From assembly GCF_001411555.2 (NCBI RefSeq), contig NC_049904.1, forward strand, positions 29,215,370-29,279,369: DNA of 64,000 bases, given 5' to 3'. The position numbers and the translations under genes were made by a program. Positions 1 to 11,525 of the stretch are shown here, in pieces (the stretch's first letter is position 1; each line of letters starts with the position of its first letter). The stretch is from Juglans regia. Lineage: Eukaryota > Streptophyta > Magnoliopsida > Fagales > Juglandaceae. Under the pieces are notes generated by a model, which made no database searches, was not told the DNA's origin, and saw only the letters and a program-made list of their open reading frames with translations.

Positions 1-102
1 ATATATAATATGATTATAAAGTGAAGAAGTTGGCCAAGAAAGGTGAAAGAATTTCATTAAAATAAAATAAAATTTCGAGATTGTTAGTGGCATGTGAAAT
101 AG

Positions 103-207
103 AATAATGCTATGTACAAATCTTAGGTGTACAAGACTCGTGCAAGTCTTTTTTGAAAAAGTGTCTGTGCAAGACTTGTATATGTAAGGCTTGTACATGT
201 CATTATT
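103..207. repeat. Short near-perfect inverted repeat (mini MITE) in an intron
   Basis: The left arm begins AATAATGCTATGTACAAAT and the right arm, read on the minus strand, begins AATAATGACATGTACAAG. The two ~52-bp arms pair along almost their whole length with essentially no spacer, so transcribed RNA could fold into one long hairpin. It lies in the intron just before the GARP exon starting at 269. I assign no superfamily because the target duplication is unclear. Confidence 0.6.
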
Positions 208-268
208 CCTTTAATAAGAAACACGAAGTTGTTTCATGTTCGTGATTCCCTGATCTCTCTCATTATAG

Positions 269-932
269 GTTGCAGCAGTGTCCAGCTACTAATCAGCATG
301 ACATGAGAAGGGCAAGTTACCTATTAAGCAAAGATATTGGAGGAGAAAAGGATTTCAACAGCAGCTCAACAGCCTTCGAAGCTCAAGGCAATTCAACATC
401 TTCAAACCAAACTCATGCAATGGATAAAGACATCCGAATTGGACCCATGAGACCTAGCCGATTTCTTGAGAAAAAGAGATATTGGCCTCCATCATTCGAA
501 ACGATTAGCAGTCAATGGAAAGTAAAAAGAACTAATAACAATATTACGTGGGATAATATTGTTGTCGCCAATACAAACGGTAGGCAGCTCCTATCAAGTT
601 CAGAAGATCATCTTGCGAGAAACTCCAATAGCTTTAAACCCGAGTTTGAGCCCCCGTTTCGGCTTGAGGTAACTTTTTAATTCGATAAATAGCCGTTTAG
701 AGGATGTTATTAAGCATATAATAAAAATAAATTAAATCTATTTCTTCTTCTTCCTAGCTTTTATTTTACTCATTCCTTTTTCAAAATGCAGCTGAATGAA
801 ACGAAAATGTTGAAGGACAACGCATGGTTTCCTGATTTGCAACTAAGACTTAGCCAAAGAGTTGTGAACGAGGACGAGAAGACTCACGGCACAGGAACAC
901 ATGAAATTAGCACTATGCTTTCTCTTTCTTAG
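269..932 (+). CDS. GARP/G2-like (MYB-related) transcription factor, last two exons
   Basis: Two exons are visible. The first is 269-668, after a TCATTATAG acceptor and ending at GAG|GTAACT. The second is 792-932, after an AAATGCAG acceptor and ending in TAG. Together they encode about 179 C-terminal residues in a continuous frame. The tail holds the EAR-type repression motif LQLRLS and ends in STMLSLS, which I associate with the At1g14600/At2g38300 group of GARP factors. The GARP DNA-binding domain would lie upstream, outside the window, so the family call rests on the tail alone. The first exon starts with one base completing a codon from the previous exon. The role would be nuclear transcriptional repression. 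Family-level confidence is moderate. Confidence 0.55.
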
Positions 933-1256
933 CTTATTATATATTAATTTGTTGCCAAACTCATACAGATTACATACACAAAAATATGACGTAACACAAC
1001 GTCAAGGCCAAATTGAGAGCAAGTGCTAAGAATTTGACTATATCTGTAAATAAATAAAAAATAGCACCATCAAAGTGAGATCGTTCTAAGTGTTTGGCGC
1101 CCTTATTGAAGCCAAGGATGAAGATAAGAAAAAGACAAACAAGATTGTTGAGAAATGATGTTCAAATTCCGATATAATGTGATAGTGTCTATATATATAT
1201 ATATATATAAATATATAAAGTATCGTCGTCCTTCTTACCAGAGCTGAATTGGATGT
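933..1256. other. Spacer between GARP gene and LINE
   Basis: This is AT-rich non-coding sequence with a short (TA)n tract near 1190-1215. It presumably includes the GARP 3' UTR. No other feature was seen. Confidence 0.5.
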
Positions 1257-4060
1257 GTGGGAGAAAAGAGAAGAGGAAAGGTTTTCTCCAAGATTATTGT
1301 AAGCAGATTATCTAGTTTGCTCCCTCGATTGATCTCCTCTGAGCAAGGAGCGTTTATTCTTGGGTGTAGTATTTTTGAGAACATCTCGCTTGCTCAAGAA
1401 ATGGTGCATTCCATAAATAAAAGGGTCCAAGGTGGGAATGTCACGATAAAGATTGATATGGCAAAAGCATATGACAGGGTGCATTGAGAGTTTCTTTTAG
1501 TGGTGCTTGAGAGTTTTGGTTTTTCACGACAGTTCTATAAATTGGTAGAGGAGTGTGTGAAGTCACCTTGGTACTCTGTTATGATGAATGAGACATATAA
1601 GGATTTTTTCAAGGCAAGTAGGAGCGATCCCCTTTGCTTTATTTGTTTATTTTGATGGAAGAGGTCTTGTCTTGTCAATTAAGAAAACAATTTGAGGAGG
1701 GATGCATCGAAAGGTTCTATCATCCACGGGGAGTGCCGTTAATTTCGCATTTACTTTATGCGGATGATGTTTTGGTTTTTATTAATGGTGAAAAAAGATC
1801 TTTGAGACGACTGACACCTTACTCACTTATAAGCGGTGGTCTGGACAGATAGTTAATAAAGAAAAATCTCATGCACTTTTCCATTCTTGTCGAATCAGTA
1901 TAGCACGAAGAAGGGGATTGGCAAGGGTCTCAGGTTTTGTAGAAGGGCAGTTTCCGGTGTGTTATTTGGGAGGTCCCCTTGTGTCTGAGAGGCTTAAGGC
2001 ATCACATTTAGAGTTTTTGGTGGCTAAGATCAGGTCCAAAGTAGCAGGATGGAAGGCGAAATTATTATCGCAAGGTGGTAAAATTGTTCTACTTAGACAT
2101 GTATTATCGAGTATGGCCTCTTACATTCTTGTAGTCATGGATGTGCCAAAGGCTGCAATAGGTAAGATTAACTCTATTCTTGCCACATTCTTTTAGGGGG
2201 AGGAAAATGAGAGATTGAAGACTAAATGAAGGTCCTGGTCAAGAATTTGCAAGCCTATGGCCGAAGGTGGTTTGGGGATTAGGGGCTTCTTAGAAGTTCA
2301 ACTTGCAATGCATATGAAGATAGCTTGGTGCTTAATGTCTATGGATTCTTTATGGTCGAGGTTTTTCTTGGCTAAATATGCTAGACAGTGTCATGTCTCT
2401 TTGGTATCGAGACCAGCTAATGGGTCTAGACTATGGAGATCTATAGTTTCGGTTATTCCTGCAATGTGTGAACAAATGAAGTACAAAGTGAGAGAAGGGC
2501 AAATTTCCTTCTGGTTTGACAGGTGGTTCTCGGTGAGCCCTTTGTGTGAGTTGGTTCAGCCAATTGTAAATCCAGGCCTGCTTATTAAAGAAGTGTGGAT
2601 TGGGAATGACTGGAACATGGAGTTGTTAGTTCAGCTAGTGGGTGAGGAAATTGCTGAAAATGTTTTAAGGAGTGTTCGAGTTAGGCAGCAAGGTAATGAT
2701 ATTTTAATTTGGAAAGTTGCTAAAGATGGGTCCTTCTCTTTGACTAGTGCGTGGGAGCTGGTTCGAGTTAAGGGTCAGCCTTTTCCTTGGCTTGACTGGA
2801 TTTGGCACAAATTACTCCTTAAAAAGATCTCGGTCTGTATGTGGAGAGCTCGTTTTAATTGCTTATTTTTTGATGTCAAAGTGCAAACTCGAGGAGCTTC
2901 TCTGGCCTCTAGGTGTGATTGTTGTTCTGGTCCACATGAGGAGACTCTGAATCATATCTTTGCTACATGTGAGATTGCTTCTAAGGTATGGAGGGCTGCT
3001 TTAGTGGCTCTTGGAGTTTATTGTATGCAGGCTGTAACATGGTGGAGTCGTGTATCCTTATGGTTGTCTTGTGCGAAGAAGTCCTCCAAAAGAGGAATTC
3101 TAATTGTTGTCATTCCTAGTGTTATCACTTGGAGGCTGTGGCAGAGGAGATGCAAGGCTAGGATGGAAGGTGCTTATGAGTCTATAAAGTGTGTATGGCG
3201 CTCAATTCAGCTTTGGCTTGGCAGGTTGGTGAACGAGATGCTTGATAAAAAAGCTTTGTCTTCCTTTGATGCCATGGTTCTTTGGGAATTGAATATTAAT
3301 TTTTCAGAGGGTTCGATTGAGAGAGTTGTTCCAATTGCTTGGTCCATGCCTCAAATTGGTTGGTGGAAACTTAATGTTAATGGTAGTTGTAGGGGAAATC
3401 CAAGTAACTATAAGGGTGGTGGTGTTGTTCAGGATCATCGTGGGGATGTTAAGGGTGTCTTTTCGAATCATTTTGGAGAAGATACCAATAATGAGGCTGA
3501 GTTGAGAGTGCTACTTCAAGGGGTCCGTTTATGTAAAGAGTTGGGCTGCCAATCTGTGATTATCGAATGTGATTTGAAAGTGGTATGTGATTGGTTGATT
3601 GGTAATCAATGTAGTGTATGGTACCTTTGGGATTTATGGGAGGAGCTTCTTGAGGTTTTGGATGGGATGCTCTTTGAAGTGGTACATCAATTTCGGGAAG
3701 GAAATAGAGCTGCAGATTTGCTTGCATGGTGGGGTAAATCTGGGTTGGTCTGTAGGTGGGGTGCAGAAGTGAGTTTACCAGCTTCTTTGCGTGGGATATT
3801 ACGTACGGATAAGTTAGGCTTACCTAGCTTTTGTAAACATAAGTGAATATGTATAGGTTCTAGTGTTTTGACTTCCCTGAGTTCCTTTCTGGGTATTGGT
3901 GCTTTGGTTTTTCGTAAATAGAAATGTATACATTGTTGTGGTGTGGATTCTTTTAGGGTTTTTTTTTTTTTTTTTTTTGGTTACTCGTTTGGATTTGATT
4001 TGTTTACAAGGTTTTCCTTTGTCATAAGTGATGGTTCTTTAATAAAATTGAGAGGGGGTC
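1257..4060 (+). mobile_element. 5'-truncated L1-type LINE with RNase H domain
   Basis: Fragments in order match a plant L1 ORF2: the RT start (KVFSKIIVSRL, then SEQGAFI and KIDMAKAYDRVHW near 1276-1487), the RT catalytic box LLYADDVLVF near 1753-1785, thumb-like sequence (1918-2196), a zf-RVT cysteine region and a terminal RNase H. No ORF1 or endonuclease is present, so the copy is 5'-truncated. Frames change and stops occur between 1487 and 2257. The 3' end is placed near TTTAATAAAATTGAG at about 4040-4055. No convincing target-site duplication was found. Confidence 0.85.
2257..3846 (+). pseudogene. LINE ORF2 C-terminal part: zf-RVT and RNase H
   Basis: This is the longest open piece of the LINE, 529 codons. 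It carries the zf-RVT region (WIWHKLLLKKISVCMWRA, then CDCCSGPHEETLNHIFATC, about residues 180-245) and a C-terminal RNase H of the plant L1 type (residues ~370-505). RNase H acidic positions visible are NNEAEL and IIECDL, but the first catalytic Asp of the usual LNVDGS motif is Asn here (LNVNGSC). The loss of that residue, together with the frame breaks upstream, indicates a dead copy. Confidence 0.8.
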
Positions 4061-5030
4061 ACTCTTGGACATGTGACTTCTTCTCGTCATAAGTGACTTT
4101 TTCTTGTAGTTAAAATAATATCGTCGAAGTCGTGCATGTGTTCTTAAATGTATTCTTGGATGCAATTAGTACTCTTTTGTAACAAGTTTATCCTCTTGCT
4201 TATATATATAGTAGATCGTAACCTACTAATTAGAAGTAAGAGTGCAAATCAACCCCCTTTGTTCAGCGGAGGGATTAGACCAAGCACGGCACCGTTGACC
4301 CAAAATCTGGGCTTGGTGTGCCGATCGAACCGTGTTGATATTGGTGTGTTTCGTGCAGCTAGCTTGCCGTTACCGAGCTGCTCAACCTAGCTCCATTAAT
4401 AGTGCAGTCCGGTTTGTTCCATTGACATGGTAAATCAAGAAAATAAAAAGTTCCAACAATCTCAACAATCAACATGAACTTGTTGCAGAATGGATTATAT
4501 CGTACGTTTCTTGATGTTTTTGGATTGGACCCAGTCGGTCTGGTTAGTATTTTTTATTCCCTTAGTAAGATTAAGGGTTTGAGTGATTAATGTACGTACC
4601 AAAAGTACCACGTCCGTGCAGATCTTGTTCTTCTTTCACAAAATGCAGAACCAAGGGACTTAAGATCTCAAACGAATTAGTTATCAAAGATAATGTAAAA
4701 TGTAGTGTAAAGTTAGTCTTTAGTCCTTTAGAGTAAATGGATAGTCAGTGTAAATAGTAAGTCTAGCTAGTCTTGTCTTTTTGCCAGGTACTTGATTCTT
4801 TCTTTGTATAAATAGGACTCTCTCTCTTTGATGTAATTTCTCAAGTGAATAATACAGTTTTTCCTCCCGATAGCTTTCTCTTTTCAGTTCAAGATTAAGT
4901 ATTGAAACTGCTGTGAAATGATTCTAAAGATCTGAGATCTTAAAGAATATTAGTTGCTATTTTAGATGCAGATGAGGCTGCCTTCATGTATAGCGCCAAA
5001 AGTGCATTTTCTTTTACATGCATCTCACTT
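4061..5030. other. Non-coding region with a possible solo LTR
   Basis: No convincing gene. The stretch 4690-4892 looks like a Ty1/copia LTR (listed separately). The small open frame at 4148-4390 has no family resemblance. Confidence 0.4.
4690..4892 (+). repeat. Possible solo or truncated LTR
   Basis: The order of motifs is that of an LTR promoter and R region: a TATAAATAGG box near 4807, a CTCTCTCT tract, then TGTAATTTCTCAAGTGAATA near 4830-4850, with possible TG and CA termini. The flanks (GATAA left, AGATT right) do not form a clean duplication, so the ends are uncertain. Confidence 0.35.
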
Positions 5031-5035
5031 ATATA

Positions 5036-5717
5036 TAGGGGTGTAACCGGTCCAGTTGGGTCCAATTTTGAAAAAAATTTAAAACCGAACCGGTATATAC
5101 CGGTTTTAAAAATTTAAAAATCGATATGAACTGATTCATCACCAAAACTGAAACTTTCAGTTTTTCTAGTTTCGGTCCGATCCGGTCCGATTTATCATTT
5201 ACACGTGTGACACTATATATATTTAATATTATAATTATTTTAATACTAAACTTAATTGTGAGAATTTAGTACTTATTATTAACAATTATTAATTTTTTAA
5301 TGTTCAATTATAGTAGTATAATATAAGTAGTGTCTAACTTATTATAAATAAGATTAATAAACTTGAATAATAAGATTAAAATAGTATAATTAGTGTCTAA
5401 TTATACTAGTATATTAATTTTATGTTATAAGATTAATAGACTTGAATAATAAGATTAGAACTTCATGTTATATTAATTAGAAATATAGCATATAATATAT
5501 ATAATAATTATAAAAAATTTATATATAATATAAAAAATTAAAAATATATATCTACCGGTTCGATTCGGTTTAAACCTATTTTCAAAATATGAAAATCGGT
5601 ACCATACTAGTTTAGAACCAGTTTTCGTTTTTAAGAACCGGTACAGCACCAGACCAGTTACAAACCGGACCAAACCCACCGGTTCAACCGATTTTTCAAT
5701 TTTTTCTTACACCCCTA
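5036..5717. mobile_element. hAT-like MITE with CCGGT-rich ends
   Basis: The ends are perfect short inverted repeats, TAGGGGTGTAA at the left and TTACACCCCTA at the right. They are flanked by near-identical 8-bp sequences (CTTATATA and TTTATATA, 7 of 8). TIRs of this TAGGGGTG type with 8-bp duplications are typical of plant hAT MITEs. Subterminal parts are rich in ACCGGTT motifs on both strands and the core is AT-rich. No transposase is present; the small open frame on the minus strand is incidental. Confidence 0.7.
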
Positions 5718-7199
5718 TTTATATATGAGGTACTGGTCTTATTGTACGTGCATCAAATTTTGTTTTTTATTTTTTTGAATAAAGAACAATTCAATTGTAA
5801 TAAAAATATCATATTTTATATAGTAGAATGAAAGTGTAGTATATTATATATAATATTATTGTTATGTATTTATAGTAGATATTGATATCTCAATATATAG
5901 CACGGCTGTACCATATAATAATGACATGCATGAATTCTTTTGTTAATTCCTAGGACTATGTTAGTTCCAAAAGTTTGTCGAGGACAGCCACTGAGTGTTT
6001 GTCCAACACAAATTCCTTCAAGGACAAAGTTTTGTAGTAAAAGGTGCTGCAACTAGTTGTGGTGAGTAGTGTTATAGTTTCAAAAAATTATAGAAATTAA
6101 GGTATTAGGAGTTACGGAAAATGATGGCGCAGGCAGTCAGGCTGGGGTAGAAGAAAAGGCAATTATATATAAATAGCAGCTTGATCGAAGGATCATGACA
6201 GTTAATGATCTAAGGAATCAGTTTGGTAAACCAATCCTTTCAATTGAGACTTTTGACCTTCTGCTTTCCTTTTAGGTTCGAACTCACTTTCTACTTAATA
6301 AAAAACTGAAGCAATTGTAGCAAACATCAATTACAAGTAAATATACTTAGTACTATTTCAGCAATTCTTTGTATATATATGTTCCAACAATATATGTATA
6401 CATCTACGTACACATACCGACAGTTTATATAATTTTATAATCTAACATATCATATCAAGTTAAGTTATTTTATGAATTTAATTTTGTATAATCTCTTTAT
6501 AGTTAACGTATTTCTCATACTGAGATTTGTGCGTTAGGTCTGAGTCTTTAAGGTCCAATATTATCACTAATTAATATATGGGTAAAAATAGATTTTTAAA
6601 ATGTAAAATGGGTTTGTAGTACATGTGTAGGTTACACTATAAAAGCAAGCCTTTCTTACCACCTTCCAAATAATGAATACGGTGAGAAATTAAAACCAGA
6701 CCCACATAACTTGTTGAATGTTGAGAAGAAGAATTAATACGTATGTATGGTTTTAGGTGAGATTTTAAGAGCAACTAATCATGTCAAGCGTCTCATCCCA
6801 TTAAAGTTGTGAAACCCACCTCTGATGTGTACGGATTGTAGTTCAACTACTATGCTTTGAAAGTTTTTAAATTATTTAATTTGATTTTAATTTTGGAATT
6901 CTATTTTCTATGGTTGAATATTTGATGGGAGACAAGTAGTGAGCATTTTAGATGGCAAGTGGACATCATTCATCGTTGAGAAAGAAGATTCTATGGTGAC
7001 AATGGCCTCATTTCCTCACTGGGAATAATCCTTAGGCCAAGAAATTGTAATATGAGCGATGTTTAATCATAAGCGAAGTAAAAATAAAATAAAAATAAAA
7101 AACTTTTGACCTAGAAGTGACCATGATAGCACATTCCCTTGCTTGGAAGGGCCCAAGCAGTCCTACAATTAGTAGAGCTCATCAATGGGGTTGGAAGGG
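5718..7199. other. AT-rich intergenic region
   Basis: No gene or element with defined ends was seen. A piece near 6425-6530 resembles the TTTTATAATCTAAC repeat found complete near 15250-15430, 48130-48305 and 61775-61950. Confidence 0.45.
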
Positions 7200-7381
7200 C
7201 CCAAGATATGAGTTGAAATGAGTTGAGATGAATTATGAATAATAATGAGATGAGTTGTGAATAGTAATGAGATTTGTGAGTTAAAATTGTTGAATAGTAA
7301 TGAATAGTAGTGAGATGAGTTGAGATGAATTGAGATGAGCTGAGATAAGCTGAGATGACTTGCGAATCCAAACATCTCCTA
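7200..7381. repeat. MITE of the GAGATGAGTTGAGATG family
   Basis: This repeat is built from GAGATGAGTTG and GAATAGTAATGAG modules and ends in CGAATCCAAACATCTCC followed by TAA. A close relative lies at 24145-24310, and longer relatives at 25494, 26087, 31079, 35972, 60500 and 62380. The left end is not sharply defined. Confidence 0.6.
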
Positions 7382-8470
7382 AGAATTTGCAGGGCTCTCT
7401 CGAAATAGATTGAAGTGTAGCTCGACCTTCCACCCATCAAACAAACCCAGTAAGAAAAGGCCATTTCTAGCCCAGAAAGTCATTTGTAGAAACTCATGGG
7501 CTTTAAACTATAACCGATCGAATACTGATCAGTTAAGGAAAGCTTTCCCTTGGGTTCAGGAGTTGCAACCTAAATCTGGGATGGACCTCTCTGCCACCTT
7601 CTTGTTAAAAATTTAAAACGTTGTAGATGAGAGAGATTTATCTCCAAAACATTAGTATTGATTTAGTCAAATGTCAATTTATCTTTAAAATTTAAAGAAA
7701 TAGAAATAAAATCATCTGCATTGGAATAATCATATACTAATGGCTTCAAATATAAGCTACAGTATTTCTAAGCATTTCTTCATATTTGAATATATATACT
7801 GTTCATCTTCAAAAATAATATTTTATTCTAGACCTAACTGCTTATAACTGTTTCGATATATTATACTTGGCCTTGTATATTAGGTTTTACATATCAGTCT
7901 TCAAGAATAAGTTGGTTTTGTAAATTAGGTTGCGGAGAAAAATTAGTTTGGAAATAATAATTTAAATAAAAATTAAATTATTAATTAACATATTATTAAT
8001 ATAATTATAAAATATGAAAATAAAATTATAAATATTATTATTAAAAAATAATATTATATTATTATTTTAACTAATCCAACGTTAAAATAAAAGTTCTTGT
8101 TTATACCAAGGGAAAATGAAAAAAGGAAAACAAAACTCTTGTTAAAGCATGAATTGAAGGTTTTTACAGAAGTGGTGCGATAAACTTGCAAATAATAAAA
8201 AGTAAAAAAAAAAAAAAAAAAAACTTAAAGACTTTATTTTCAGAACACCACGGCAAATATTCATAAAATTGAACTAGAATAGTAGAATGAGATAAATTAC
8301 AACATCCCCTGCAATTTTTTTTTTTTTTTTCCAGAAAAACTACGGCAACAATTACTATGTTACATGGTATTTTCTCCGTGTTCTTAACAGAACCAAGAAA
8401 AGAAAGAATCGCAGATGCCTTGAGATTTCTGTCTCTAAAGCTGCCAGGCTCCATAGCATGCCCCACAAGA
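7382..8470. other. Intergenic, with the distal 3' UTR of the DUF688 gene at its right end
   Basis: The left part is AT-rich with no gene. At the right, a plausible spliced 3' UTR exon of the minus-strand DUF688 gene begins at 8470/8471 after a CCTGGACAG acceptor; the matching donor would be GTAAGTGG near 8910. The two oligo-A/T runs near 8205 and 8315 are low complexity. Confidence 0.35.
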
Positions 8471-9037
8471 TCTGTCCAGGAGTTATCTGATCAGTTGTAA
8501 GTACATAGCGATGCTCATCAATTCGAAAAGAAATTAATGCTAAAACAGCATTTAGCAGTATCTTACAACATCATAATCAGTACAGGACAGCTAGAATAAA
8601 TTACAAAGATGAAACATAAAAAATTATTCTTAAATGAGTTCTATACATGTATCATCAAAACAGAAAACCGTAATGATACTACTGATAAAATATTGCAATT
8701 CTGTCCGAAGGGCATGACCAAATAAACCTTTTGCATCAAAAACTGAGTACTCAAGTTATCAAGGAACCTATATCTTCATTTATTACACCAATTCACATAA
8801 AATATAGTATCATAGAAAAATCTAGACCATTGCCTCAGCTACATTACAAGGATAAATAACAGTAGCTGGTGAACTTAAACCATGATTTCCAAACAAAATT
8901 CCACTTACCTAACATATCTTGAGAAGAAGCAAGGTGTAGGAGAACCACCAGGTGAAATGATAGGAAGGAAGAAATATACTAGATTTTGCCCTTTCAAAAC
9001 CAAACTTCCCAAACAAGCCAACAAGCATAAGCACTTC

Positions 9038-11525
9038 TCAGGGGGGCCTCTGCAGTAGGTTTTGGGTTGCTGGGATATGAGTAATTAACTCCTGTAAAGG
9101 ACAAGAAAAAAATAGTTGTTTTTCACTCGGTGGCAGACCTTCAATTATGGAGTACCAATGAAGATTAAGAATGATACCATTACCTCCGAATAACGAACAT
9201 GATCGTGATGCAAATGAGATGATTTTACAATTGCTTCCCACTTGGTATTAGTGGATGATGTCTTATATTCCTGCTTTCGTGAGGAAATGGAAGGCAGACT
9301 AGGCAGTGTACGCCAAAGCCAAGAATCAGAAGGTGACTTTGGTAAAGGAGGGTGGATGGATACAGAACTAGCATCAGCATTTCCTGGACCATCTGCTTTA
9401 AGAATCTGATCACTGCTGATATTTAGATTTCCAACAGTAGTCAGTTTTGAGCATTCCAGGCTAGATCTTCTATCAATCCCTTCATTATGTCCAGAGTCCT
9501 CAATTGTGACTTCTTGGCCTTTTGGATGTGATATTGCAGACAAAGAAGATATATCAGCATCAACAGACACAAAGGTATCTAATGCGGCTCCTTTATTTGA
9601 AATATTTAGGCATTTTATATCTTGGAAAATGGATTCTGTGTTATTAGTATCTTCCGACCCTCTTCTCTCTAAAGACTTTTCCAAATCCTCATAAGCAGAG
9701 TCTATCCATTCCTGGGTGACTGAGGAGCTTGAATTTGAAAATGATAATTTTGCATTGTTCACAGTGTCTACATACAGGGTCTTCTCAACTGCAGAGCTCA
9801 TTGGGCCTGACCTTTGCTTATTTTTATTGCTGCCTTCATTACACAAACTAAACCTGTTGGCCTTGAAATTCTCAATTTCTTTGGGAAGGCCAAGGAAACT
9901 GACACTGCGAAAGGGAGACTGAGGTGCTTCATTCCTGTAGGGAGACACTCCAGCACCCTGTGAACGTGTGTATGGAGAAGACCTACCCAATGTTTGCAGT
10001 TCTCCAGAACGTGTTAACCAACTATATTCACCATTCCGCTTTTTATCAACCTTCTGCAGTTCACCACTGCGAAAGGGAGACTGAGGTGCTTCATTCCTGT
10101 AGGGAGACACTCCAGCACCTTGTGAACGTGTGTATGTAGAAGACCTACCCAGTGTTTGCAGTTCTCCAGAACATGTTAACCGACTATATTCACCATTCCG
10201 TTTTTTATCAACCTTCGGCAGTTCACCACTGCAAAAGCGAGACTGAGGTGCTTCATTCCTGTACGGAGACACTCCAGCACCCTGTGAACGTGTGTATGTA
10301 GAAGACCTACCCAATGTTTGCAGTTCTCCAGAACGTGTTAACTGACTATATTCACCATTCCGCTTTTTATCAACCTTCTGCAGTTCACCTGATCGAACTC
10401 TATAGTCTGATTGGGACTTATCCACAGCATTCCAAGCATGCTGAAAACAGACAAGACCGGAAGCACTGAATATGACTTTTATTACTTATAACAAGAACAA
10501 TGAATATAAACAGAACGGGAAATGGAAATGTTCACCTTTTGGACAATTTGACTTTGAGATCGAACAGTTTTACTTGGTCTTACAATCTCACGTGTGGAAG
10601 ACACATGAGATAGGGTCCTAACTTTCATCCCTGGCACTGGGCTTAAGAGGCATAGAGAATTCTTAAAGCATAATCCGTGGAATGGCCCACAACCTTTAGC
10701 TGAGTTATTACCAGAAGTGTCGTACTCATCATCGTCATCCTCACTTTCTTCTTCATCTTCATTTTGGCCATATAACGGTATTATGTTAGACCCATTTTGA
10801 TTTAGTAAATGCCACCTATCCTCACTAGCTACTTTATTAACTTTTCTTGGTTGCTCAAGGGAAGCACCTTGTTTCCTTGAAGCATATCGAGGTGGCTCTA
10901 AAGTCATAGCCCTGGCTGCGGGTAAGAAGCGGCTCATCATAAAATCTAGAGTTTGTGGATCTGTAGAGAAGGTCCCAGAAGGCTTCACATCTGGACCATC
11001 AGACCCGCTTAGACCACTTGCACTGTAGTTCATTGAGAATGAATTCGTAGGAGACAGTGTGTCATGTGCATCAGAATTCACATCATCATCGTCCTCCAAA
11101 CCCAAGCCCCCTTTCTCATTTATCCCCTCTCTGGAGCACTCCTTGTCAGTTGAAGTATATGGCACAATTTGACCCCACAAGCTATTTGTATTGTCACATT
11201 CCTTTTCTGAAGGCAGCTTTGTAATATTCATGAACCTTGCAGGAGGAAGCCTTGGAGTAACAGAGGCCTCCTCAGAAGGCAGAGGTTCTGGTCCATTGCC
11301 ATCCTTGGCTCTTCCTGGTATCTTCTCCCATTGAAAAGGAACTGCAACATCTTCTGTTACTTGATTCAAATCCAATTCTGATTGATAAAAAGGAAGAGAA
11401 AGTTGTCTGTCAGGCAGGGGATACTCAATTATTTTCCTATTCCTCCTATCTTCAGATGCTGATGGTGAAGAAAATCGCCTCACAGACAGAAGTGGTGCAC
11501 CGAAATTCAATTTTCTTTCCCCCAT
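9038..11525 (-). CDS. DUF688 family protein, three coding exons
   Basis: Exons on the minus strand are 11525-10536, 10440-9184 and 9091-9038. All junctions are GT-AG, all are in phase 0, and the total is 766 codons plus TGA. The start chosen is the ATG at 11525 (MGERKLNFGAP); nothing upstream extends the frame with an ATG. The N-terminus carries the DUF688 hallmark VPFQWEKIPGRAK (about residues 63-75). The protein is otherwise low-complexity, with an acidic stretch EDEEESEDDDDEYD and many Ser-rich segments, and ends ELITHIPATQNLLQRPP. The second coding exon opens with HAWNAVDKSQSD and then holds a triplicated 54-residue unit. Biochemical function of DUF688 is unknown to me. A 5' UTR exon probably ends at the donor near 12530, giving an intron of about 1 kb before the ATG. 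Confidence 0.8.
9904..10389 (-). repeat. In-frame coding tandem repeat, 3 x 162 bp
   Basis: Three 162-bp units (10389-10228, 10227-10066, 10065-9904) each encode 54 residues beginning GEL(Q/P)KVDKKRNGEYS and including QGAGVSPYRNEAPQS. The units differ at few positions (for example SQL, SRL and SWL after EYS), and the period is exact, so the frame is kept. The high similarity between units suggests recent expansion by unequal exchange. Confidence 0.9.

Noticed and set aside
9145..10425. 426-codon minus-strand frame as a complete gene
   Set aside because: It begins inside exon 2 of the DUF688 gene and reads into the next intron.
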